From NCBI GenBank assembly GCA_040756995.1, contig JBFLYK010000072.1:1-30977 (forward strand): 30,977 bases of DNA, written 5' to 3'. Source of the DNA: BP-133 sp040756995 (GTDB taxonomy: Bacteria > Actinomycetota > Acidimicrobiia > IMCC26256 > BP-133). The notes below the pieces were generated by a model. It was not told where the DNA came from. It did not search any database and worked only from the letters and a program-made list of their open reading frames with translations. Positions 23,546-30,067 of this stretch are shown one piece after another. The stretch's first letter is position 1. Each line of letters opens with the position of its first letter. Made by a program: the position numbers and the translations under genes.

Positions 23546-24117
23546 CCCAGCGTGCCGGCGATGGCGTCGAAGACCTCGGCGAACGCATCGGCCAGCCCCA
23601 CCGTCGGGGTGGAGAAGTCGAGGATGGCGAGCTGCGTGAGATCGGGCCGCGGTACGAGATACTGCACGTTGTCGAGCGCGACGATGGTGCCGCCGAGCGG
23701 AGCCTCGAGTCGCCGGCGGGCCCTAACGGCCGGCCCCGCCGCCAGCTGCCGCAACTCGACGTCGTGGCCGGGCGGGAACCTCGCCCGCAACGCCTGGGCC
23801 ACGGCCAGAGAATCAGCGCCGGGCGGCGGCGGACCGCCACCGGCCTGAACCATCGACACGATCAGCGAAGCGGCAACCGGTCGCCCTTCGAGAACGTCGC
23901 TGTAGAACGCGGCATACACGCCCTGCTTCGCCTCGGCCTGCGACGCGAGCTCCTCGAGCAGACGAGCCATCTCGGCGGACGAGACCCCGGCCCCGGCCGC
24001 CGCCCCGCCGCGTTCCGCCATGATCCGGACGATCGCCTCCGACCGCGTCGCCGGGTTCAGGTCGAGCTCAATCCATCCCACCGGAAGGGCGAGGCGGAAC
24101 TGGGAGACTCCCGTCAC
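23536..24117 (-). CDS. Paralogue A of a tandem pair in the Hcp/WXG cluster
   Basis: A protein of about 193 residues. It starts with FRLALPVGWIELDLNP and ends with a strand region LAILDFSTP followed by FDAIAGTLGW, a pattern I associate with LpqN/DUF1795-like folds, but this needs a profile search. Middle residues form a helical segment (about 30-60). The start is uncertain: GTG at 24117 has an AGGG 8 bases upstream, GTG at 24120 and TTG at 24135 are alternatives. The spacing to the upstream membrane protein gene is short. It may serve as chaperone or immunity protein for the large hydrophobic protein encoded two genes upstream; that is an inference. Confidence 0.78.
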   Translation of the reverse strand: MTGVSQFRLALPVGWIELDLNPATRSEAIVRIMAERGGAAAGAGVSSAEMARLLEELASQAEAKQGVYAAFYSDVLEGRPVAASLIVSMVQAGGGPPPPGADSLAVAQALRARFPPGHDVELRQLAAGPAVRARRRLEAPLGGTIVALDNVQYLVPRPDLTQLAILDFSTPTVGLADAFAEVFDAIAGTLGWT

Positions 24118-24151
24118 CACGCCCGCGCCCTGCAACCCTCCCGACCCGCCG

Positions 24152-24823
24152 TCATGTCGCCGCTTCGGGCGGGTCGGTCTTCTTCTCCGGAAGCGGCTTG
24201 GTGGCCTCTTCGATGAGCTTGTCCCAGGCGTGATCGTCTCCAGCTGCGAAAGCCTCTTCGGCGTCGGCGCCCTTCCCTCTGCGCCCCTTGCCGTAGGCGC
24301 CGCTCGTGAGGGCCACGACTATGTACACCACGAGGCCCAGGACGACGATCGAGCCCAGTACAGCGGGGACGACACCGGCCCCGGTGATCATGGCCGCGAC
24401 GAAGGCGAGCGTGCCCGCCTGCGGCGCCCAGCGCCACCACGTGCCGTCCTCGAGGACAAGGCCGTCCTGCCGCAATCGCGTCTTCGGTTCGCCCGAAAGC
24501 TCGACATCCTTGGGGAGGCCAGCGGCTCGCTCGAACTCAAGCCACTCGACCGCATCCCAGTCGCCGACATAGCAGAGGACCAGAATCTCGCCGCTCCCAT
24601 CGACGATGGTTCGCTGGCTTCGAAATGCCTCGAACGGGGTGGCAGAGATCATCACGGACACCGCGGGACTGGTGGGGCCCTGGTTCAGCGGAAACCGCCG
24701 GACAGTTCCTTTCCGATCGGTAACGACCAGGGCATCATCCTCAACCGTCAAGCTGCAGGCGCGGCGGAACCGCCGGGTCCCGTGTGTCGGTGTGATCTTC
24801 ACGCTGGACGGAGTTTCACTCAT
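24152..24823 (-). CDS. Two-TM membrane protein, candidate immunity protein
   Basis: A 223-residue protein. A beta-rich N-terminal domain (about 1-125) resembles a PH-like or similar small domain in strand pattern, but I cannot name it. Two closely spaced membrane segments follow (about 137-153 and 155-173), then a charged Lys/Glu/Asp/Pro tail that should face the cytosol. The ATG at 24823 overlaps the upstream stop as ATGA, so the start is well supported; an ATG three codons earlier is possible. Translation coupled right behind a type VII-like toxin candidate is the usual place for an immunity gene, which is an inference from position. Confidence 0.75.
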   Translation of the reverse strand: MSETPSSVKITPTHGTRRFRRACSLTVEDDALVVTDRKGTVRRFPLNQGPTSPAVSVMISATPFEAFRSQRTIVDGSGEILVLCYVGDWDAVEWLEFERAAGLPKDVELSGEPKTRLRQDGLVLEDGTWWRWAPQAGTLAFVAAMITGAGVVPAVLGSIVVLGLVVYIVVALTSGAYGKGRRGKGADAEEAFAAGDDHAWDKLIEEATKPLPEKKTDPPEAAT

Positions 24824-26262
24824 GGAACCCATTCCCGCGCCATCGGTTCGGCCTTCTCGGCGACAGTAGCTGCCGCCCCGGCGCCGCCCACGACATCATC
24901 GACCTTCCCACGCCATTCGAGCGCGGTGCTGACGCGTGCGATTTTCTGTGCGCTCGGGCTCACCTTCAGAGCCGCCGCGCTGGGTGCCTCAGTCCCGTGG
25001 ACTAGGGCTCGGCCCCAACTCGACATCCGCGGCAGGAACCCTTTGGCCACAGCGTCGCCGTTGTGCATTCTGGCGATATGTTCGACGGACTTGAGCTGTT
25101 TCACCAGCCCCGCATGTTTGGCTTCTTCCGCTGCGCTGAGCACTTTTGAGGTCGACGCCAATCCGGCCTGGAGGTCCACCACCTGGCGCGACGCGTCGCG
25201 GAAGACAGCGGTTCGTTGGGCTTGGGCGGCGATTCGGGCGGCGCCGAAGGCGGCGAGGCCGATGGCGCCGAGGGCGACTTCGCCCCAGCTGCCCTGGCCG
25301 GTGGCGGCGAGGTAGGTGTCGGTGCCGACCTTCAGGGCGCCGACCGCCAGCCCGGCCACGGCCAGAGCGCCGACGCCGGTGAACATCAGACCGGCGATTC
25401 CGATGGCGCCGCCGACGAGGCCCAGCGTGTTCGAGATGTTCTCCCAGCTGCTGAAGCTCTCCCCGACCCAGTTGGCGACGCCGGCGACCGACCCGATCGG
25501 ATCGCTCAGGATCGCGACCGGGGCGACGACGGCGGCGGCCGCCAGCGTGGCGGCGGTGGTCGGGAGCTTCACGATGCTGTCGACCATGTCTCCGAGCGGG
25601 GCGAAGAACCCGCGCTCGGGGTTCTTGAGTTCGTCGTGGTTGGCGTCGTCGAGGAGCCCGATGGCCCGGGCGGCGGCCCGGTCACGGGTTTCGATCGCCT
25701 CGTCCAGGAGCGACTGCGCCGCCGCCAGGTCAGCGCGGGCCTGGCGGAGCTGTTCTTCGGGATCGGGGGCGGCGGGGATGAAGGGACCGGCCGGCGTGTC
25801 GAACGGTCCGAACGGCAGGTCGGCGGGGCGGACCGGACCGGCCGGTGTGGCGCGCGGCCCGGCCGGGAGGTCGGCGACGGCGGGTGGGTTGGCGGCCGCG
25901 GCTTGGAGGGCCTGCTGGCCGGCGATGAGGCGCTGGTGGGCGTCCCAGGCCTTGGTTCTCGACTGCTCGGCCAGCTCCTTCGCCCGTTCGAGGGCGTAGG
26001 AGTAGGGACGAAGGGCGTCGGCGGTGTTCTCGTAACGGTCGGCGAGGAGACCCAGATTCGGAATGACGGCGTCCCGGCGTTCGACGATTGCATCGACGGC
26101 TGTCGACTTGATGTCGCCGGCGTCGACCCTCTGCAGGGCCTTCACGACATCCCGGATCCTCTCCGCCTGCTCGGCGAAGTGAGTGGAGAGGTCGTGGACC
26201 GCAAAGAAATCCCCGGGGACGGGATCCCGCTCCGACAGCGGTGACCAGTCGTGCTCGCTCAC
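24820..26262 (-). CDS. Type VII-like secreted protein, polymorphic toxin candidate
   Basis: A 480-residue protein. The N-terminus (1-122) contains DPVPGDF at 13-19 and long helices, as in the T7SS-signal/LXG-like domain that heads actinobacterial polymorphic toxins. A Pro/Ala-rich linker (about 124-168) precedes a coiled coil (about 169-205). A hydrophobic region follows, with stretches near 236-253, 279-311 and 327-346 rich in Ala/Gly, which could insert into a membrane. The last 130 residues are helical and polar, without a nuclease, deaminase or ADP-ribosyltransferase motif that I can see. The GTG start overlaps the WXG100-like stop as GTGA, the usual coupling of a WXG partner with its toxin. 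Toxicity is an inference; the killing activity might be pore formation. Confidence 0.8.
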   Translation of the reverse strand: MSEHDWSPLSERDPVPGDFFAVHDLSTHFAEQAERIRDVVKALQRVDAGDIKSTAVDAIVERRDAVIPNLGLLADRYENTADALRPYSYALERAKELAEQSRTKAWDAHQRLIAGQQALQAAAANPPAVADLPAGPRATPAGPVRPADLPFGPFDTPAGPFIPAAPDPEEQLRQARADLAAAQSLLDEAIETRDRAAARAIGLLDDANHDELKNPERGFFAPLGDMVDSIVKLPTTAATLAAAAVVAPVAILSDPIGSVAGVANWVGESFSSWENISNTLGLVGGAIGIAGLMFTGVGALAVAGLAVGALKVGTDTYLAATGQGSWGEVALGAIGLAAFGAARIAAQAQRTAVFRDASRQVVDLQAGLASTSKVLSAAEEAKHAGLVKQLKSVEHIARMHNGDAVAKGFLPRMSSWGRALVHGTEAPSAAALKVSPSAQKIARVSTALEWRGKVDDVVGGAGAAATVAEKAEPMAREWVP

Positions 26263-26555
26263 CCCGGGTCCGACACCCGTCTGATGCTGGCCGCCACCTC
26301 GGCGTCGAGGCAGCGATAGTGCTGGGCGGCGTGCTCGGCCAGGTGGGCCAGCTCCTCAAGGTCGGCCAGGAGCTGCGTACGCTTCTTCGACCAGTTGGTG
26401 GCCGTCGAGTGCAGCTCGTCAGCCAGCTTGCGGTGGCCGACGGCCGATTCGTAATCGTCGATCCGCTGTCCCAGCCCGGCGAATTCCGCCTTGAGCCCGG
26501 CCAGTTCCCCGGCCAGGAAGTCGAGCTTGTCAGGATCGACCTTGATCTCCGCCAT
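26259..26555 (-). CDS. WXG100-like small helical protein with YxxxD tail motif
   Basis: A 98-residue protein with the size and two-helix layout of ESX/WXG100 proteins. Helix 1 is about 7-45 and helix 2 about 58-92. In the turn the usual Trp-x-Gly reads WSK (Trp55), so the Gly is lost. The C-terminal signal YxxxD of type VII substrates is present as YRCLD (Tyr80, Asp84). The stop overlaps the start of the next gene as GTGA. Together these support a secreted partner or chaperone for the 480-residue protein. The 94 bases upstream hold a GTCCCG / CGGGAC hairpin (26578-26594) and no clear promoter. Confidence 0.82.
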   Translation of the reverse strand: MAEIKVDPDKLDFLAGELAGLKAEFAGLGQRIDDYESAVGHRKLADELHSTATNWSKKRTQLLADLEELAHLAEHAAQHYRCLDAEVAASIRRVSDPG

Positions 26556-26577
26556 GGCGGTGCTCGCTGCCCACCCA

Positions 26578-26594
26578 GTCCCGGGAATCGGGAC
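26578..26594 (-). terminator. Small hairpin between the Hcp and WXG100-like genes
   Basis: GTCCCG and CGGGAC pair around GGAAT in the 94-base gap between the two genes. It has no T-run on the minus strand. It could attenuate read-through from the Hcp gene or be a processing site. Confidence 0.3.
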
Positions 26595-26649
26595 CTCGAC
26601 GACGGTGATCCCGGCAAAATAGCCCGGCCAGGAGGCAGCGCGCCGCCCG

Positions 26650-27144
26650 TTAGGTGAACTGCTTGTTCTCCTTCTGGCTCCAGCCGCCGGAGGCGGCGGG
26701 GACCGTCTTGCCGGACGGGTCCTGGGTGAAGTACTCGAACTTGATCGCGCCGAAGGTCAGCGTGGCACTGTCGGTCGGCAAATTCTCCGCCGAGGCGCCG
26801 GCGTCCTGGAACGACGAGATGAGCACTTCCTTGAGCGTCACCTTGCAGAACTCGAGAGCGCCCTTGCTGCCTCCGGCTTTGCGCAGCGTGAGGACTGCGT
26901 CGGGAAAGTGCTTGCCGCTGGCGCAGGCCAGCAGCAGCTTGGGTGAGGCGCTGCTCATGGCGGTGGTGAAGTTGAGATCGCTGAAGACCGCCTTGCCGGC
27001 TCCGGCGCCGCCGGTGGCCGAGCCGAGCGACGCCGTATTGGAGACACCGAAGCTGTAGGCCTGGACGACGATCTCGCCCTTGTGCGCGGCGTCGGTCGAG
27101 TCACCGGTGATGTCACCGAGTTTGAGAAAGGCGTCGAACGGCAT
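26650..27144 (-). CDS. hcp: Hcp-family tube protein
   Basis: A 164-residue protein of the Hcp family. The start MPFDAFLKLGDITGDS, the HKGEIVVQAYSFGVSN strand pair and the later CKVTLKEVLISSF are typical. By family knowledge Hcp makes hexameric rings that stack into the inner tube of type VI secretion systems, but Hcp-like genes also exist without such systems. No sheath, VgrG, baseplate or ClpV gene is in the window, so this looks like a stand-alone Hcp. It begins 2 bases after the stop of the allene-oxide-cyclase-like gene, with a GGGGAGG about 7 bases upstream, so the pair is co-translated. Its length is near the usual 160-170. Confidence 0.88.
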   Translation of the reverse strand: MPFDAFLKLGDITGDSTDAAHKGEIVVQAYSFGVSNTASLGSATGGAGAGKAVFSDLNFTTAMSSASPKLLLACASGKHFPDAVLTLRKAGGSKGALEFCKVTLKEVLISSFQDAGASAENLPTDSATLTFGAIKFEYFTQDPSGKTVPAASGGWSQKENKQFT

Positions 27145-27146
27145 GG

Positions 27147-27677
27147 TTAGACCTCCCCGGTGACGAAGTTGAGGATCAGCTCGGCGGTACCGTCCCCGCC
27201 GAGTTCGCGGTAGCGCTGCCGGGCGACGCAGGTACCCCGGGCGCCGGTGAACCGGCCGGTGCCGCCGATGATGGCGAAGACGTCGGCGCCGTCAGGGTCG
27301 GGCGTGCCGGTGCCGGCGGCGATGATCGATCCCTCGGGGAGCTCCAGGGTGTGCAGCTCGAGACTGGCGGCGCCGCTCGGGCCGATGTGGCCCGGAGCGC
27401 CGAGGCTGAAGACCGCGGCGTGGAACTCGCCCACCTTGTCGCCGCCCGGTGAGGCGTGCAGGTCGCCGGACGTCACCAGTCGGTCGCCCCGGGCCGGGAG
27501 TTCCCCCGGCCGTTTGCCGTGGGCGTAGCCGACCCAGCGTCGGCCGTAGAGCGTCAGTGTTGATCCGACGGCCGCCGGTGCGGCGGCGGCCGGAGCAGGA
27601 GTGGCGGCCTTCAGGCCGATCAACCCTGCCGCGGTCATCAGCCCGCGCCGAATGAGAACCCTTCGGGACGTCCCCAT
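27147..27677 (-). CDS. Exported allene-oxide-cyclase/dirigent-like barrel protein
   Basis: A 176-residue protein. The N-terminus (1-34) is a signal with SRRVLIRRG, a twin-arginine-like start, then Ala-rich cleavage region. The mature domain (about 38-176) matches the AOC-barrel/dirigent pattern: strands around TLYGRRWVGY and FHAAVFSLG, and the hallmark FAIIGGTGRFTGARG followed by a last strand pair ending ELILNF. Members with this fold include cyclases and stereo-guiding proteins; bacterial ones are of unknown function. The ATG at 27677 has an AGGAGGAG about 5 bases upstream, and an earlier start would bury the signal. It is the first gene of a probable operon with hcp. Confidence 0.85.
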   Translation of the reverse strand: MGTSRRVLIRRGLMTAAGLIGLKAATPAPAAAAPAAVGSTLTLYGRRWVGYAHGKRPGELPARGDRLVTSGDLHASPGGDKVGEFHAAVFSLGAPGHIGPSGAASLELHTLELPEGSIIAAGTGTPDPDGADVFAIIGGTGRFTGARGTCVARQRYRELGGDGTAELILNFVTGEV

Positions 27678-27846
27678 CGACTCCTCCTCTCGTCTGGAGC
27701 CGGGCGACGGTAACCCGGAACACCCAACGTCGAACACGTCCGCAACAAAGCCTTGGGGGCATGTTGATGAATTCAGAGCCGGAGCTGCCGCGGTCTCGAC
27801 GGCCAGCCGGTGAATTCGGGGCCCGGACCCCGGGTAGGGTGCCCAT
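27678..27846. promoter_or_regulatory. Divergent intergenic region; -10 box for the DUF255 gene
   Basis: On the plus strand TAGGGT (27835-27840) sits 6 bases before the GTG at 27847, consistent with a leaderless start. A CGGGG / CCCCG hairpin (27817-27832) overlaps the spacer region. On the minus strand I find no clear promoter for the exported barrel protein gene, only its strong ribosome site. Confidence 0.45.
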
Positions 27847-29934
27847 GTGAACCGGCTCGCAGACCAGACCAGTCCCTACCTGCGCCAGCACAAGGACAAC
27901 CCCGTCGACTGGTATCCGTGGGGGGAGGAAGCCTTCGCCCGAGCCCGGGCGGAGGACAAGCCGATCATGCTGTCGGTCGGCTACTCGGCTTGCCACTGGT
28001 GCCACGTCATGGCTCACGAGTCGTTCGAGGACCCGGCCACCGCCGAGGTCATGAACCGGTTGTTCGTCAACGTGAAGGTCGACCGGGAGGAACGGCCCGA
28101 CGTCGACTCCGTCTACATGACGGCGGTGCAGTCGATGACCGGCCGGGGTGGGTGGCCGATGACGGTGTTCCTCACCCCCGACGGCCAGCCGTTCTACGGC
28201 GGGACCTACTACCCAAAGGAGGACCGGCACGGCCTCCCGGGCTTCACCAAGTTGCTGGAGGCCGTCGACGACGCCTGGCGGAACCGGCGGGACGAGCTGC
28301 TGACGCAGGCCGGCCGGCTCTCAGAGGCGCTGGCCCGCAGCGGCGAGCTGCCCGGAGCGGGCGGTGAGGCCGGGCTCGCGATCGAGGTGCTCGACCGGGC
28401 GGCCGCCCAACTGACCGTCCAGTTCGACGGCCGCTTCGGCGGCTTCGGCGGCGCCCCCAAGTTCCCGCAGGCCATGAGCCTCGACCACCTGCTGCGCCAC
28501 CACGTGCGGACGGGCAACGGCCGGTCGCTCGACATCACGCTCGAGACGCTCGACGCCATGGCCGCCGGCGGCATGTACGACCAGCTCGGCGGCGGCTTCC
28601 ACCGCTACTCCGTCGACGCCCAGTGGCTGGTGCCGCACTTCGAGAAGATGCTCTACGACCAGGCGACCCTGGCCCGGGCCTACCTCCACGCCTGGCTGGT
28701 GGCCGGCGAGGAGCGCCACCGGCGGGTGGTCGAGGAGACCATCGACTACGTGCTGCGGGACCTGCGCCATCCCGACGGCGGCTTCTACTCCGCCGAGGAC
28801 GCCGACAGCGAAGGCGAGGAAGGCCGCTTCTACATCTGGTCCCTGGCCGAGTTCACCGAGGTGCTGACCGGAGCCGGTCTGTCCGAGGCCGAGGCCCAGG
28901 ACCTCGCCGCCTGGTGGGGCGTCACCGCCGCCGGCAACTTCGAGGGCCGCAACATCCTCCACATCGCCGGGTTCTCGCTCGAGACGGCCGGCGGCCCGGG
29001 CCGGGGAGCGCCGGCCCCCAAGGGCCTGGAGCAGGCCCGGGCGGCGCTGTTCCAGCACCGGGAGAAGCGGGTGCGGCCCGGGCTCGACGACAAGGTCCTC
29101 ACCGGCTGGAACGGGATGTTCCTCCAGACGCTGGCCGAAGCGGCCGCCGCCCTCGGCCGCCACGACTGGATGGAGGCGGCCCGGGCCAACGCCCGGTTCC
29201 TGCTCGACGAGCTCCGCCGGGCGGACGGGCGCCTGCTCCGTTCCTGGCAGGCCGATGCACCACCGGGCCCCGACGGCAAGCGGGCCCGGCATCTCGGCTA
29301 CGCCGAGGACTACGCCGCGCTACTGGGGGCGCTCGTGACCCTGGCCGAAGTGGACGACGTCGCCTGGCTGGGCCCGGCCGCCGAGATCGCCGCCGGCCTC
29401 GTCGATCTCTTCGGCGACCCCGGTGGGTTCTACACGACGGGCACCGACGCCGAAGCGTTGATCACCCGGCCCCGCGACGTCTTCGACAACGCCACGCCGT
29501 CCGCCAACTCCCTGGCCGCCAACGGGCTGCTCCGTCTGGCCGCCCTGACCGGCGAGAGCCGCTGGCAGGAAGCCGGTGAGTCCGCCGTGCGGGCCGTCGG
29601 CGCGGTGATGGGCGAACACCCCACCGCCTTCGCCGAGCTCCTGGGCGCCCTCGAGCGGGCGGTCCGCCCACCGCTGGAGGTGGCCGTGGTCGGCGACCCG
29701 GCCGATCCCGCCACGGCGGCCCTGGCGGGCGAAGTCCGCCGCCGGTTCCTGCCGACGGCGGTGGCGGTCACGGCGCCCCCGGGAGCGGGCGCCGACGTGA
29801 CACCGCTCCTGGCCGACCGTCCCTTGGTCGACGGCAAGCCGACCGCCTACGTCTGCCAGCACTTCGCCTGCCAACGCCCCGTCACCGACCCTGTCGACCT
29901 CGTCACCCAGCTGGAGCAGGCCGCCTCTGCCTGA
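27847..29934 (+). CDS. DUF255/YyaL (SPATA20-like) thioredoxin-fold protein
   Basis: A 695-residue protein with the two-part layout of the YyaL/SPATA20 family. The N-terminal thioredoxin-like domain (about 1-170) has ADQTSPYLRQHKDNPVDWYPW and a CHWC redox motif (Cys49, Cys52). The C-terminal part (about 190-600) is an alpha/alpha-barrel resembling N-acylglucosamine epimerases, with MYDQLGGGFHRYSVD and WLVPHFEKMLYDQA as hallmarks. The function is not established in bacteria. No signal peptide, so it is cytosolic. The GTG is chosen because the ATG two bases before it would hit a stop at once. A TAGGGT box 6 bases upstream suggests a leaderless message. Confidence 0.93.
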   Translation: MNRLADQTSPYLRQHKDNPVDWYPWGEEAFARARAEDKPIMLSVGYSACHWCHVMAHESFEDPATAEVMNRLFVNVKVDREERPDVDSVYMTAVQSMTGRGGWPMTVFLTPDGQPFYGGTYYPKEDRHGLPGFTKLLEAVDDAWRNRRDELLTQAGRLSEALARSGELPGAGGEAGLAIEVLDRAAAQLTVQFDGRFGGFGGAPKFPQAMSLDHLLRHHVRTGNGRSLDITLETLDAMAAGGMYDQLGGGFHRYSVDAQWLVPHFEKMLYDQATLARAYLHAWLVAGEERHRRVVEETIDYVLRDLRHPDGGFYSAEDADSEGEEGRFYIWSLAEFTEVLTGAGLSEAEAQDLAAWWGVTAAGNFEGRNILHIAGFSLETAGGPGRGAPAPKGLEQARAALFQHREKRVRPGLDDKVLTGWNGMFLQTLAEAAAALGRHDWMEAARANARFLLDELRRADGRLLRSWQADAPPGPDGKRARHLGYAEDYAALLGALVTLAEVDDVAWLGPAAEIAAGLVDLFGDPGGFYTTGTDAEALITRPRDVFDNATPSANSLAANGLLRLAALTGESRWQEAGESAVRAVGAVMGEHPTAFAELLGALERAVRPPLEVAVVGDPADPATAALAGEVRRRFLPTAVAVTAPPGAGADVTPLLADRPLVDGKPTAYVCQHFACQRPVTDPVDLVTQLEQAASA

Positions 29935-29941
29935 CCCAGGC

Positions 29942-30060
29942 CCAATTGGCGTTCGTTTACCGGCATATAGCGGAAAAGGAACGCCAGTTGGCGGGGGACG
30001 GGTGGGCCGAGCGTTCTGGCGTTCGTTTACCGGGATATAGCGGAAATGGAACGCCAGTTG
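29942..30060. repeat. Two tandem 70-bp units with REP-like palindromes
   Basis: A 44-base element occurs at 29947-29990 and again at 30017-30060, 42 of 44 bases identical, 70 bp apart. Each is an imperfect palindrome: outer arms TGGCGTTC / GAACGCCA, inner arms TTTACCG / CGGAAA, and an 8-base ATATAG-containing loop. In copy 1 the outer arms extend to 13 bases with one mismatch (29942-29954 with 29979-29991). They fill the gap between two convergent genes, so they may be a bidirectional terminator or members of a REP-like repeat family. Their AT content is well above the surrounding sequence. Confidence 0.85.
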
Positions 30061-30067
30061 TGGATGA

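Noticed and set aside
26650..27144. Part of a full type VI secretion system
   Set aside because: No sheath, VgrG, PAAR, baseplate, membrane complex or ClpV gene is in the window, and actinobacteria are not known to carry standard type VI systems.
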